Of a DNA stretch of 64,000 bases, positions 23,030 to 36,327 are shown piece by piece (position 1 is the first letter of the stretch; each line of letters starts with the position of its first letter). Both the position numbers and the translations under genes were made by a program. The stretch is from Mantis religiosa (taxonomy: Eukaryota > Arthropoda > Insecta > Mantodea > Mantidae): the NCBI GenBank assembly GCA_030765055.1, contig CM060951.1, forward strand, positions 49,537,049-49,601,048. Reading direction: 5' to 3'. Below the pieces are notes generated by a model. That model made no database searches and was not told where the DNA came from. It saw only the letters and a list, made by a program, of their open reading frames with translations.

Positions 23030-23829
23030 TTATTTTAATCGTTAAAATATGGAGAAAAAGAAGAAATGAAAACCTAAAGTTTGAAAAATTGACTATTTAT
23101 GACCATTCTGTGTTGCCCTAAGCTTGTAGGAATTCCTCTGATCCCATTGTGCCTGCAAGAAAATACGCAAGTAATAATACCATTTGTGTAAAATAGTGAA
23201 TTCGATTAATATAAGCTTTTGTAAGAATACTATGTTGAAATTGGGTAGAGAAATTCATGTGAGTGTAACACTCATTGGGTTTTTTCTGCTTGCTACAGAA
23301 TGAGAGTTTATATTTTATGAACAGTGTGACGTTCCCAAATAGAATTAAAGTTACTATGTCATATATTTAACACGCCACAGTGAGTTAGAATTCAATTAGA
23401 ACAAAGTGTTGAATTTACTAAACTTTTATCACCAGTAAAGTTGTAATGATCTGGTGCTAAAGTTTGCTACTCTATTAAAAGAGTTTTCCAGGGTGTTAGA
23501 CTGTCCCCTCGTCTACCACTCTTGCTGGAACAAACTCAGTAAATTTGGTGTCCAAACTTGATTGTGAGTTTGCTATTGGATTAGACTACGTCTTGTCATC
23601 CTTTGGCTCCTTAACGAGCTCAGTGGTTCGAACGTGCAATCGTCTTCCTGAAGAGTGCTCTGCACTGCTCCATACCTAATGAGACTTTGTTCAAATCGAA
23701 TGGCAGTCTTCTTCCCAGCGACGATCAGTGTTAGATGACTAGAACCCAGTGTGCTAGAATGCAGCTTTGGTCATTAGGTGGATTTCGATGCTTATCAGGG
23801 CTTCGATGACAACATTTGTGAGTGAGGTT
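23030..23829. other. No supportable gene
   Basis: The first 400 bp are AT-rich. A more complex stretch at 23500-23820 has no ORF and may be an unrecognised retroposon. It ends in an ATTAGATTAGATGAAATTAG tract (about 23835) that begins the LINE 3' end. Confidence 0.4.
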
Positions 23830-24690
23830 ATAGATTAGATTAGATGAAATTAGATTGATTTGCGTTCAGTAGGTCACTTGTAGCCAGAAAAGGCTGTGAA
23901 CATTGAATATTTCCAGAGGTATAAAGTTTAATAGCATATATATGTACTTGAAAAGTTGACATAAGACACATATTATAGTATACAGGCAATTTGAACAGCA
24001 ATATTTAAAACAAAGCAGGGATAATTATATATGATACAAAATCAAGCACTTTTTAATTTAGCTTTCACTTGGCTTATGCCAGTACGTCTCAACCTTTTTG
24101 CAATGGATATCATTCTTGTTATTTCTTTAATACATATAAATTAAAAACAAACTTTCAACATGCATCAAAGATTTATTGGTAATGATCTGTCATTGGAACA
24201 GTTAGACACTGCTTACAGAGCTACAAAAGCATTATCAGGATAATTTGTCATTCAGATAATCTTGTACAGAATAAAAAGATTTTGAGCAAAGCTACTCTCG
24301 AACAGCATTTTCAGAAGCACCGAAAGTATCAACTTTTTCTTTAATAACATTAGGAAGTGCGCCAAATATTTTGATAGTTTCATAATGCCCGCCTTTCTGG
24401 AAGCAAGAAAGTTTAGCACTGGGATAATGGATATTATACTTTTGTCTAGTGTTTATTCTGTGAATTACATCATTTGTTGTAAATAAGGCACGATTGCATA
24501 CAAAGAATTTTAGGATCGAGAATATATACATGCAAGGAAGCGTTAATATCTTAAATCTTCTAAAAATATATTTACAGGAGCATCTATTGTGGGTGCTAGT
24601 AATGATTCTTATAATCTTCTTTTGCATAAGAAATATATTTTTACTTTCTACTGAGTTGCCCTCCACGCCACGACGCAGCCCTTTCGTACC
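23830..24690 (-). pseudogene. LINE 3' end with C-terminal polyprotein fragment
   Basis: On the minus strand 24666-24292 encodes a fragment with ESKNIFLMQKKIIRIIT, TLPCMYIFSILKFFVCNR, HRINTRQKYNIHYPSAKL and HYETIKIFGALPNVIKEK. This is the characteristic C-terminal segment after the RT in widespread arthropod LINEs of the CR1/Jockey type. It is followed by an AT-rich 3' UTR and a terminal ATCTAATCTAATCT tract. 5' truncated; clade not determined. Confidence 0.7.
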
Positions 24691-26709
24691 ATTTTATCAT
24701 GCTAAAATGTATAAGTAAAATAGTATAAGTAGTAAATGGATAAATAATTGTACCTACTCCAGATCATTACTGATATTACTTACATTAGTACCTATCCATT
24801 TTTAACTTTAGACTCTATTTTGGGCCTATTTGATTGCCTAATCCTAGTTTGTGTTTATTTTGACCTATTAAATTATGTTTCTGTAAGCACATGAGTCTAC
24901 AAGACCTATGCTATTATGAAATATGTGTATTTAGAACATTAAGTTGATTAGCACATAACCAAATAGTGAGGCAGATCAAAATCACCACAAATAAAAGTAT
25001 GTTGAAGAAAGCAATTAAAAACATCTGTCAAACAGTGTGAAAAGCTTTCAAGAATGCGTGGGAGAAACTGAACATGCTGCGACGTGACAGAAATTATTAC
25101 TAAATGCTATGTATTAAAAATTATGAAGCACATGGTAAAATAATTCATATCAGGAGTAATGGTATAACAATTAAAAGCTCTTGGAAGTAATTTTGAACTG
25201 CATACATCTCTTATTGTTTTAAAGACGATATGTCAGTTTAAGTTAATTTATTTTCTAAAATTAGTTTTATTAATTTGTTGAACGGTATGCATAAATAAAA
25301 CACACAATTTCAAGCTTCAATTAAAATAATGATCTTCGATTATTAAAAGAGTTTATCGTGCATATTCCATGCAAACAAAATAATTATTTTTAGTTTATCG
25401 TGTTGCAGATAAAGAACACGTTTGGCTATATACCACTTTTAAGGTGCATTGATGCTGTACCAAACCTTTAGTTGGAAGCAAATGGCAGCTTTAACGAAAT
25501 GGTATTTTTCAGCTATGAAAGCATGACAATGAATACGCCTGGCGTGTGTGACTACCAAAGAAGAAAGGCATTCATAGTTAATTAAATTTGGTCTAATAAA
25601 AGGGGTTGAACGAAGAGAAGCGAAGCTTCCATAAATTGGTTCAAGCCATGATACCTAAATAAAAGACTACTATTCGCTGGACTAAAATTTAATTAACTAC
25701 ATTAAACGCAATAAAAATAGTACCTTATTAAAACTGGAAAATAATTAATCGATCCATTTACATTCACCTATCTGACAATCACAAATAATGCCGCAATTCA
25801 GTCATGCTATTTTTTCTGATAAAAATCTTTCTTATTAGAAATATAAATGAACCTTATTTGTAGAAACAGAACAGTTGTTACACTTAGATCCTCAGGAGGT
25901 ACTTTCCCGTTAAGTACCTCTTTGAGCTCTCCCGGCACTCAACACCTCATATGATAGTATATGTGACGGGTGAAGGTTACGGATGGGAGGTTTACAACAG
26001 GTCGGTGTATTTCTCAAAGTAGGTCTGCATGGATAGTCTCTTTTGAGTTTCAGGGAGTGGGTGCGTCCTGAAAGTGTATGGGTATTATCATATAGAAGAC
26101 ACCACGACCGTTGAATGGCGAGTTTATTTACACAAGTCGCTCTCTCCACTCGTCACTGTTGTGATGATGTTATCCGCACATTAGGCGCGATATTTAGGAT
26201 TTTCCTGTTGCTGTGCGCGAAACATGACGGCTAGTTTGAATCACAGTTGCGAGTGAACCTGTAAATTATTAGGACGCGCCGAGTGGTGTATGTAGCTGTG
26301 TACGCGTTGTCGTTTCTGGACGACAAGATCATTACTTCGCGCAATAGAGTATTTCCGGAGGATTATTCAACAACAGAGTTTGGTAAAATCTTAATGATGT
26401 TGTAATGTGTGCGGTTTCTCTCACTCGCTAACACAGGATGTTCGGTAACCACCTAACGTGTGTTGCTCCGTCCATTCGCGAACACGGACTTTGATGAACT
26501 TTCCTTACTTGTTGCGCCCCCTTCACTCGCCACTACAGAGTGTTTGTCATAACAAACATCAAACGTCGTCATTGCACAAATTTTCCCTTCCTTTTGCCGA
26601 ATTTTGAACACTTTAGAAGTCATGTGACCTGTTACTCGTTCCTTATAGGTTGTGTTTCATCCCTATTCTTAAATTTCATTGCAACTTCTAGTTTCTGAGG
26701 CATGTATTC
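24691..26709. other. No supportable gene
   Basis: AT-rich to about 25860. From 25880 to 26560 composition is more balanced, with short open frames only. The latter stretch might be an unrecognised repeat, but I see no second copy. Confidence 0.45.
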
Positions 26710-26722
26710 CACGCAGCTTTCA

Positions 26723-26880
26723 ATTGGTGGTGGACAACACGGTGCTAAGGCGGGTTTTCTCCGGGATCTCCGGTTTCCCCCACCATCTCATTCCACCGGT
26801 GCTCCATCTTCATCTCATGTATCATCAGTCATTGCCTGCGGTGCCGTATATAGTAAAAGCGGGTGTTAAACACTACACTA
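26723..26880 (+). mobile_element. SINE-Glu, 5' truncated
   Basis: It starts within the body (TGGTGGACAACACGG) and runs to GTTAAACACTACA, matching the SINE at 16262-16511. The tRNA-Glu head is absent. A near-perfect target duplication, CACGCAGCTTTCA (26710-26722) and CACGCAACTTTCA (26881-26893), shows that the truncation happened at insertion. Confidence 0.88.
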
Positions 26881-26893
26881 CACGCAACTTTCA

Positions 26894-27754
26894 CTTCCCC
26901 GCGGTCTAGGTAATTAATGCAGAAGCACGTTTGAAAATGTGTATCTTAGATCCCCGGTGTCTATTCTCTCATCGCGTATCATGTGCAGACCAATACATCG
27001 GCAGGCAACTTGCTGTCGCTTGGGTCTACCCCTCACGCGTTTCTCGAACAATGCCACCTTTGTCGGCTCAACACAAGAAAAATTCCTGTGAGGGTAAGAG
27101 TTCATTTTCCCGGCTCTCTTTACACGTTGGGTTCACGTGCTTGGAATAAAATATATGTATTGGGATTGCCTGTTTAGTTTCTGCACCTGTATATTTAATC
27201 ATTATCCTCTATATTTGTTATAACTTAGCTTAATTCGTATTGTGGTATCTATCCGCCCTTAATTATGCTTTAAATATGACTTTCGCGGTTATTATACCAA
27301 TGTTATGCCTAACGAGGACGGTATCAATCCAAAAAGTTATGGAAGTAATTTAGAACGTTAAGCTAATAATGTATAGTTAAGAAGGGTCATGTTGTGATTT
27401 TAATAACTAAAAAGAGTCCAGAAGTTTCAACATGAAATATAGGGTTCGGATTTCAGTTCAGTTTTGACTCACTTTTCATATGTTAACCCAGGCATTAGGA
27501 TTGTTTAACTTAAACCATATTTATGCAAATAATGCGATAAGTGGTATACAGCTAGCCTCAAAAATTGTTAAAGGTGAATATCTCTATCTCTATGTCTTAA
27601 ATAAATAGAAAAATTCAAACGACAAGAATTACAAATCTTCTTGGAAAAAAAAAAGACCTCCAAAATATGATATGAAAAAGTGAGGTGAACCTTGCAAGGG
27701 AATTTTAAGAGAATATTATTTTTTTGCTTTTTATATTACGTTTTATATTACTAC
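26894..27754. other. No supportable gene
   Basis: Mixed then AT-rich sequence with short frames only. Confidence 0.45.
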
Positions 27755-28195
27755 AGCCACTCTAACCTTTGAGCTACTGTGGCCAACGTGCCGACATGAC
27801 ATTAAATTCTCCAACTGACTGCTTTTCCCGATAAACTACTAGGAGTTCTCATAAACACATGAGACAACTACCTTAATGAGGACTTACAACATGTAAGTAC
27901 TTTAAGACTCGTGTTAATTTCTATTAATTGACCTAATAGTAGTTAACTATAAAGCCCGGGCCTTAAAGTACTTACATGTTGTAAGTCGCCATTAAGGTAG
28001 TTGTCTCATATGTTTATGAGAACTCCTGAGTGGTTTACCGGGAAAAACACGAGTCAGTTGGAGAATTTAATGTCATGTCGGCACGTTGGCCATAGTATCT
28101 CAAGGGTTAGAGCGGTTGGACGGCAACCAGAAGATCCGTGGTTCAAATCCCGGCTATGGCATTGAATTTTTCAGTCTGTCTCTACCTTTCCATAA
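27755..28195. mobile_element. Fold-back tRNA-like element (copy B)
   Basis: The left arm (27755-27907) and right arm (from 27962) are reverse complements sharing GTAAGTACTTTAAG, GGTAGTTGTCTCAT, GAGAACTCCT, TCAGTTGGAGAATTTAATG and GTCGGCACGTTGGCC. The right arm continues into a full tRNA-like segment: GTATCTCAAGGGTTAGAGCG (A box), GTGGTTCAAATCCCGGC (B box), then TTGAATTTTTCAGTCTG. The left arm is truncated inside its tRNA-like part. The central spacer is about 55 bp. Confidence 0.85.
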
Positions 28196-28199
28196 GAAG

Positions 28200-30498
28200 T
28201 GTTACTAAACCATTTTCAAAATTAACAGTTTAGCAATCACAGGGTGTTTTAATTGAAATATACAGTAAAACAAAATATCAAAATGTATAGGTAAATATAT
28301 ATGTGACTTACGCCGCTCTTGCATACCTTCTAACGGATGATTTACAGAATAGTTCATAGAGGAGGGGTAGATAACTCAGCGCTCAGGACAGAAAGCAATC
28401 ACTACGTATGTCGATTCCAGAAAACATCATATCCAGACACAGAGGCTGCAGTCGTAATTTTAAACGAGTTTACAAAATGTTATTCTTTAGCGTACATTCG
28501 CACACACCTTTAAACATACCCCTGAAGGAACACCCTATCAATCCATCAGTTGACAATTTCATTGCAATTAGAAAAGTGCTTTTAGAGGAAGGTGAACATC
28601 TACCAGTCTGAGTGAGTCCTCTTATAAATTAAACATGCCAGCTACTCATACTTATATGAAATATACCTCACTTTTAAAACTTTGATAATTTTTCTTAAAA
28701 TGTATAATAGTTTAACGAAGTAACCAAGGAATATTTGAAAAAATGTAATTTGGTTGTTAAACACGATTCAAATGAATAAGTTAGGAACACATCATAGTAA
28801 TCTTTGTAAAACAGTGACAGTATACAAGGCAGAAGTGAAGAAAAAACCTGAAGAAATTCTAATAGAATTGTAAGAAACATTGTTATCCATGAGAAGGTTT
28901 TTGTGGGAGATAGCATGAATAGTAGCACAAACAAGTATGAAGGAAATTGCAACTCCACAGCTAAGTCTAGAATAATTGCATATCTGAACGTTGAAATCTG
29001 ACTTATACGAAGAATCAAAATTTGACTTTCGGACACGACAATCGAACGAGATGGCCCAGCAGTAACGTGCGGACTCAAGTTTAATCCTAGCGGCCAACCT
29101 TTCCTATCTTTGAATTTTTGTGTGGTTTTCCCAGACTGCTAAGCGAGTGCTGGGAGACTCCTTCATTTTACTGCACTTCTCTGTTCACTCCATGCTCATC
29201 TTGCTTTGTGTTTCAAGGTTGTAAATGTTTCTGGGAGTCTCAGCGTGGAAGGTAAAAGGAATTTTCTTTATAAAACTTCATCTTCCAGATCGGGGTTGTC
29301 TTTTGGGACTCCCAGTGGCACGTGTAAACCTGTAGAGGAGACGAGTGCCAGTTGCACAGCTGCCAGCAGGAAAGATATGTCTGAAAACGTATGGAAGTCG
29401 CTGTCTGCTGCTAGTCTCCTATTTCCCGTCACTCTCTTGTTTCCTCTCATCTCATCCTTCTACTGGGGTATGCTCATCAGGTACAAAACATCTCCATGGG
29501 ACAATGTGTCATGTCCCCCTCATACCTCATACTGTCACAGCATATTAAATAACTTGATCTTCATAAAACATAGAAATGGTTAATATGCACTAAAAGTAAT
29601 GTTGAATTATTGCAACAGAAAAACATTAGAAATTTTCATGAATTAATAAAATAGCATTCAAATTTGAATATAAGTACATAACAATTCAAGGATAATTTTT
29701 AGATACACAAGAAAAATATATTTAAAATTATTATTAACTTTTTCACGAGTAAACTATCCTTAAAGAATCACAAAATTAAATTATAAATTAAATTGCATTA
29801 ATTTGTGTTTAATATTGTATTAAACAGGAATTTATTAACCGCAAAACGATTTGCCACTCCCTTAAAGGCACTCCCTTAAACTTTTGTATCCCTAAGCTTT
29901 TAGTTCGGATTGTTTCTTCGTTTAACTAAAATATCTCAATATTTACGTGGATTTTAAGGGTGAAGAGTCTAAGAGCAAAAGATATAATATTCTCCGATCT
30001 TTGCTCTGAATATTACAAACATGACAGAAACTCGAACCTTGAAGCTCAGATGTTGCTTACTTATAAAGCTTCGTGCTTTGAAATCCACTTTTAATCTCTG
30101 GGAGCCTTGTGGTGAAGTAAGACCCGGAAGGCTGTTTGTTGAGATGAAAGGAAACAACTTCTCCATAGTTGTAGCTATGTCAGGGCTTCCTTATCCTGCT
30201 TATCTCAAAACATCGAAGTTTTTATTTACCCTGTTGCCTTTAGGAGTCCTTCGCTATTTATCTATACTGTTATAGCTTCCTTTGCATATATAGAGTAACA
30301 AGCGTACGTCGACGATGACATTGGTGATACTAATACAAATAATAATCATAATTATAACAATATTTATTATATCCTTAATCCCTTCTTTTCCGTCACCTTC
30401 TGTTTTCCTTTCCGCTGTCTTCAGTTTTCTTCTTTTTCGCATTAGATTGTGTTGAATTTATTTGCCTTATGTTACTCTCCATACATGGCATTAACTCC
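28200..30498. other. No supportable gene
   Basis: Mostly AT-rich. A stretch at 29095-29540 has more balanced composition and several overlapping open frames on both strands, none recognisable. It may be an unclassified repeat. Confidence 0.45.
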
Positions 30499-31607
<1,109 letters not shown>

Positions 31608-31831
31608 CAACAGCGGCGACGGCGACGACGACAACGATAACAATGACGATAACAATTTAGAAATTAACTATTTTAGTGTTTACATTTAGCCTGTTAATAG
31701 TATATATTAATAAAGTGCTTAGCAAAGCTTTTAATTTCTGATATAAAAAAGAGACCTTTTTAATTTATCAAAATTTTTTCGTAATCGAAAAATGTTAAAT
31801 GAGTCTCCAAGTCAATCCCCCAACAAGTTTT

Positions 31832-32075
31832 TCAGTAACTTGTCTTATTTGTAAATATAGTATACCTACAAGAACGTCTTTTCTTGAAGATTTTAGCACA
31901 TCCTGAAATTTCTCCTGAAATTATTCCGTCCGTAGCTTGTAAACTTTGATGAATAATTTTCCTAGAAGTTTTACATCCTGCATTTAGTAAACGTATTCCT
32001 CTATAGCTTCCTGTGTACTTCTTATGAGCTTTAAATACAAAATAGTCGTAACTGTACTCCAATCCACAGGTATGG
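31832..32075 (-). pseudogene. LINE reverse transcriptase fragment
   Basis: The minus strand encodes KKYTGSYRGIRLLNAGCKTS and RKIIHQSL. This corresponds to the RT block usually read as NYRGISLLN...K...KI..RL in many LINEs. The following GISGE and CAKIFKKRRSC stand where EEQCGFRKGRSC would be expected. It is short, diverged, and truncated on both sides. Confidence 0.6.
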
Positions 32076-32486
32076 AGCAGACCTTACAATTCATTAATAT
32101 AAAATGGAGAGAAAAATTATACTATTATTTCCTATTCTATTAGTTGGGTATTAATTATATTTTAGGTTGCTTTTAATTCTTTTATGTATATTTGATTTAA
32201 ATAATTATTGTGAATTTATGTATGGAAACTTCCTTCATTAGTGTCATCGTACCATAAATTTCTGAAATGCTTTGCACCGCACTCTGTAGTGTCAAAGGAA
32301 ATTTGAACGTAACGGTAAGAAATGTACCAAGGCAATTACAGTGGACGCATATGCTGAAATAAATTGAAATAAAAATGGCAAATTATTAAACTGAACTACT
32401 TGGTTAAGTTGTGTATCAGTTCTTAATTAGTTCACGAGAAAAATATAATTTGTATGCATATTAATGAATGTTTGACATTTTTCAAT
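32076..32486. other. AT-rich sequence with no supportable gene
   Basis: No repeat or coding signal recognised. It ends at the ATAT duplication (32487-32490) beside the gypsy LTR. Confidence 0.5.
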
Positions 32487-32490
32487 ATAT

Positions 32491-32940
32491 TGTGACTTTG
32501 TGCGTTCGTAGAATTAAAAGTGAATTTGCAGAAATTAAAATCGTTCTTTATTTCCGTCCAAATCCACTGTTCAATTCTTACGTAACAACATTACAGTCTA
32601 CCAAGGTCGATGACAATAACAATCAGCTCTAGTTACAAAACACTCTACAGCCGTTTGCTACTACTCAAGACTGTTCGCCACTGACTTACAACTGTACGCT
32701 GGCGTGTCACAATCTCTTATATAACTCATTCATAAATTCCAGATGTTCATAAAACAAACCAGAAACCGAATAATCTCTACCAGTCAAGAAGTCAATAGAA
32801 ATGTCCATTTACCTCATTTATCTGTGTCGGTAAGTTTTGTCTCAGTGATACACTATCCGACTGTTATTTTTATCAGTTCCTTTGTGTAAACAAGCCGCGC
32901 TTACGCTCCGCACGAACCTTTTATGTGCGTTGCCGCGACA
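32491..32940 (-). repeat. Gypsy 3' LTR
   Basis: This 450-bp LTR starts TGTCGCGGCA and ends CAAAGTCACA, with the TG...CA termini of LTRs. It shares GCGCGGCTTG, TATTGTCATCGACCTTGG and the AAATAAAGAAC polyadenylation-signal region with the solo LTRs at 20348, 38440 and 46604. Confidence 0.9.
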
Positions 32941-32955
32941 CTGCTCCCTCCTCAA
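32941..32955 (-). other. Polypurine tract
   Basis: TTGAGGAGGGAGCAG lies immediately upstream of the TGTCGCGG start of the 3' LTR on the minus strand. That is the expected position for the plus-strand DNA primer of a gypsy element. Confidence 0.75.
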
Positions 32956-34595
32956 GGCTGTTCGTCCCGAACAGCGGGTCAGACGATCCAGGTGTACCAC
33001 CAACATCTTCCCTCGGGGCACCCTCTGGATGCGGTAGACCACGTTATTTATCCTCTTCACCACCCGGTACGGTTCTTGCCACGGCTGTTGAAGCTCCGGG
33101 CAGCGTCCCTTAGTCCGAGTAGGGCGATACAACCAGACCAGGTCACCTTGCTGGAACCCTTGGCTGTTGACTTGCCTGTCGTATCCGGTCTTCATGCGGT
33201 AGATTGCCTTCTGGATGTTCTGACAAGCCATTGCATGCGCGTCGTGGAGACGGTCCACCAGGTTCTCCACATACTCATTTGCTGGTTGTTTGGCATCCGG
33301 GGGCTCCCAAAGGCCAGATCACAAGGGAGGCGTAACTCTCGGCCGAACATTAAGCTGGCTGGCGTCGTCCCAGTGGTGTCGTGTGTTGACGAGCGGTAGG
33401 CCAGCAGGAACAGTGACACCTTGTAGTCCCAGTCTCGCGGATGGCTGGCCACGACCTTCCTAAGGTGTTCTTTTAGGGTATTGATGTATCTCTCCACCAT
33501 GCGGGCGCTGCGGACCCTTAGCACTCGTGGTACCTCTGACGTTACTAGAGGAACCTCGGGTCGAACATATCGAGCCCCTCCCGTAGGGGAGTGGTTCGGG
33601 TTGGGTTGGACACGAGGGGACAGAGTGTTCCCGACACCCACGGGTAAATGGGTACTTCCGGCCAGGCTACGGCCGCCCGGAGGGGGTAGTGGGTTGCCTG
33701 AATAGTCTCGGGTACTAGCCTGCAGAGCTAGTAGAAGTTTTGCTAGATCACCATTGGGCCCCACCGAGGTTATTGGTAGTCTTCCCTGCGGGGTTGACGT
33801 GCGTAAGTGGCGTATCCACTTCCATCCCGTCTTGACGTTGTGCTCAGCGGGGGGCTTTATAGACTCAAGGTATTGCCTTATGGAAAGAGCCCCGGAGTTT
33901 CCATCGCTCCCGGGTAGAAGAAGGCCCGGGTCCTTGGTCCTACGGGTCCAGGACTAATGGGAGTAGAGACTCTGCATCTAACTATCTCTCCACCACGCCG
34001 TCCGACTGCGGGTGTAGGGGTGTTGTGCGGGTCTTGTTAACCCCAAGTCTTTCTAGTGCCTCCTTCACCAGATTGGTCTCAAAATTGGTGCCCTGGTCGC
34101 TGTGGAGGTCTAACGGCATCCCAAATCAGCAAAACACTTGCTCCACGAGGCAGTGTGTGATTGTCTTTGCCTCTTGGTTCGGAAAGGCATACACCTCCGG
34201 CCACTTGGTGAAGTAGTCCACGACCACCATCAGGTACTTGTTGTCTCGGTCGGATACTGGGAATGGTCCAGCTATGTCGATGGCGATCCTTTCGAATGGC
34301 GCTCCGACGTTCTACTGCTGCATGCGACTCCGGCTCCTAGTTTGGGGCCCGCGACTCGCCACGCACACGGGACATTGATGGCACCATCTTTCAGCATCTG
34401 CTGAGCCTCAGCCAGTAGTAGCGCTTTCGGAGTTTGCCGATTATTCGATTTGCTCCGAGGTGTCCTCCTGAAGCACCGGCGTGCACTTCCTCGGGGAGGT
34501 ACCATCAGGCTCCCTCTGCGTCTTCCCATCAGGCGATTCCCATACCCGGAACAGCACGCCCTCTCTTGTCTTCAGTGAGTCCAGTATGTTGTCGC
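32956..34595 (-). pseudogene. Gypsy integrase, interrupted and frameshifted
   Basis: Read on the minus strand the order is an HHCC-type finger (VHAGASGGHLGANRI and CHQCPVC), the catalytic core with IDIAGPFPVSDRDNK, YLMVVVDYFTKWPEVYAF and LHSDQGTNFE, then TPLHPQSDGVVER, where the DD35E glutamate sits. At that point the nested retroposon interrupts the gene. Coding resumes YINTLKEHLRKVV and LFLLAYRSSTHDTTGTTPAS. After a frameshift near 33270 the C-terminal GPY/F-like module follows (PWQEPYRVVKRINN, VVHLDRLTR). The finger-to-core region also carries stops. Not functional. Confidence 0.88.
33500..33982 (+). mobile_element. GC-rich retroposon family (copy 2), nested in gypsy integrase, TSD 13 bp
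   Basis: The insertion is bounded by TATCTCTCCACCA at 33487-33499 and 33983-33995, so its ends are exact. It starts TGCGGGCGCTGCGG, which is internal in copies 1 and 3, so it is 5' truncated. It ends GAGACTCTGCATCTAAC with no poly(A). The length is 483 bp. Confidence 0.92.
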
Positions 34596-34603
34596 GACAA
34601 TAT

Positions 34604-35489
34604 CTTATAGAAAACAGAATTTCATATAATGTATTTAATATTTATACTTTCTTGCAAAGCATTTTAAATGCGTTATTTCTGAAGTTCTCTTTAACGTTTT
34701 AGGCTAATTGGTTTTAAACTGTGATTCAGGAGCATTCTAAACAGTAAAAACTACTGAAAAGAAAAGAAACTGAGAAAAATTGAGTCTAAGGTTTAATGTG
34801 GTGCTTTATCTAAATGATACAGAACCAACTTAATTGTCATTTCTGCCTTTCAAATAGTTTATATTAAAAATAATTTATGGGCATTAAAGTACACAATAAC
34901 AGAATTCCCAAAAATGTAGTATTTGCATATTTGAGAACACACTTGACGTTTTAGATTCGAGAAGCTATATTAATTATATTCTGGGAGACAGAATGTGTTA
35001 CCTGACTGAGAATATATCTGTGTTGGTGTTTTTATGACTATTTTAAAGCAAACACAAAAATACATTTTCATATGGACACTCCTGGGTCTTTGTGTTTATA
35101 CGAAGCAACAAAACGTATCCCACAAAATACTACATTCCATTGTTTGCTGGCCGGCGGGTCTATCTCAATCGTTTGTTTCGGCAATCCCCTAGCGTGGTGT
35201 TGAAGCCTCTCGTTATGTCAAGCCAAAATGAATCGGTGCAGTCGATGCATTTTTCACTACCCCACGAGATTTGAACTTTGCCCTCTCTGCAAACTTTTCA
35301 CTTCGCGTGGGAAGAGCCCCTTGCCCTTCTATCTAAACATTTGCGTCCGTTTTAATAAAATCAGAGAGACGTCATGCAGATATTCTACCAGGCATATTTA
35401 GCCCGGAGGACAGTTTTTGCGAACATCCAAATTCGTGAAAAGTGTAACAAATTTCCGGAGTCTAGCAGTTCATAAAATCTCTTCAGACT
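34604..35489. other. AT-rich sequence with no supportable gene
   Basis: No coding signal. A short poly(T) run lies at about 35488-35500. Confidence 0.5.
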
Positions 35490-35555
35490 TTTTTTTTTTT
35501 AATTCACTTCCTCCCTTAAGTCACATTGAACGATGAATGAAATGGGTGAAGCACT
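35490..35555 (-). mobile_element. SINE-V 3' fragment
   Basis: The reverse complement contains CACCCATTTCATTCATCG followed by a diverged end, matching the tail of the SINE at 11750. The poly(T) just to its left may be its A-rich tail. Confidence 0.5.
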
Positions 35556-35559
35556 CACT

Positions 35560-36215
35560 TTCTTCTCGGGCAACCAGCCAGGTTAAAAGATGATTAGCTA
35601 TCAACGTTTCGGGAGTGTGCATCTCTCCCATCATCAGAATATATATAAAATGTTATAACAACAAATGAAATACTAGATATAACTATAAGCAAAGACAAAA
35701 CACTATGAAAATTCGCATTACTGAACAAAAGACTGTTTTCAGTAAATTAAATGCCAGGTCAGAAGATGGCGTGAGTATAGAAAATTGTGTCAAAGAAACG
35801 ATATATTCAATCTATCCGGCAGGATCAGCAGAATTCTCACCAAATGCAACATCAGGACCATCCACAAGCCACCCCCGAAGATTAAACATCTGTTGAGACC
35901 AGTAAAAGGCAAACTGGACTTCCAAGTTCCGGGAGTGTACCGCATTCCCTGTAAATGTGGAACACCGTATACAGGAAAAACCGGAAGGACCATCGCTACT
36001 AGAATAGCCGAACATGAACGGAGCATTCGTTTAATGCAACCTGAGAAGTCTGGGCTGGCAGAGCATTGTTGATAACGACCATAGAGGCGACCATCTTGGC
36101 AAAATGTAACAGTTACTGGGAGCGGAGAATTAAGGAGGCTTTGGCGATTTCCTTTGAAAGGGGTACTCTTAATCGTGATGCTGGATTTCAGTTCAGCTCT
36201 TCTTGAAACCCGGCC
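35560..36215 (+). pseudogene. Penelope-like element fragment with GIY-YIG endonuclease
   Basis: A leader with GCTATCAACGTTTCGGGAG and CATCTCTCCCATCATCAG is followed by coding remnants. The best part is IKHLLRPVKGKLDFQVPGVY and RIPCKCGTPYTGKTGRTIAT, with RIAEHERSIRLMQPEKSG. This is a GIY-YIG endonuclease of the Penelope type in which YIG is YTG. A frameshift precedes the C-terminal RRIKEALAISFERGTLNRDA and GFQFSSS. The reverse transcriptase is missing. Confidence 0.8.
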
Positions 36216-36327
36216 TTAAAATGGACCTCTTGAACATGAGCTAAATACGCTACCACCTACGCTACAGAAGCGGGATAATGTGTTTGTGATGAAAATTTTA
36301 AGAGAACGAAGATGTAGGCCAATTCGA

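Larger units (their letters stand above)
32491..34599 (-). mobile_element. Gypsy LTR retrotransposon, large internal deletion, TSD ATAT
   Basis: On the minus strand it begins TGTCGCGACAAC (34599), the same start as its own 3' LTR (TGTCGCGGCAAC at 32940), then passes within about 15 bp into pol at the integrase zinc-finger region. It ends with integrase, a polypurine tract and a 3' LTR. ATAT flanks both ends (34600-34603 and 32487-32490). Most of the 5' LTR, gag, protease, RT and RNase H are missing. A GC-rich retroposon is nested at 33500-33982. Confidence 0.85.

Noticed and set aside
28408..29583. Possible host exons (frames of 60-127 codons)
   Set aside because: Frames overlap on both strands, no family is recognisable and no splice or codon signal supports a gene.
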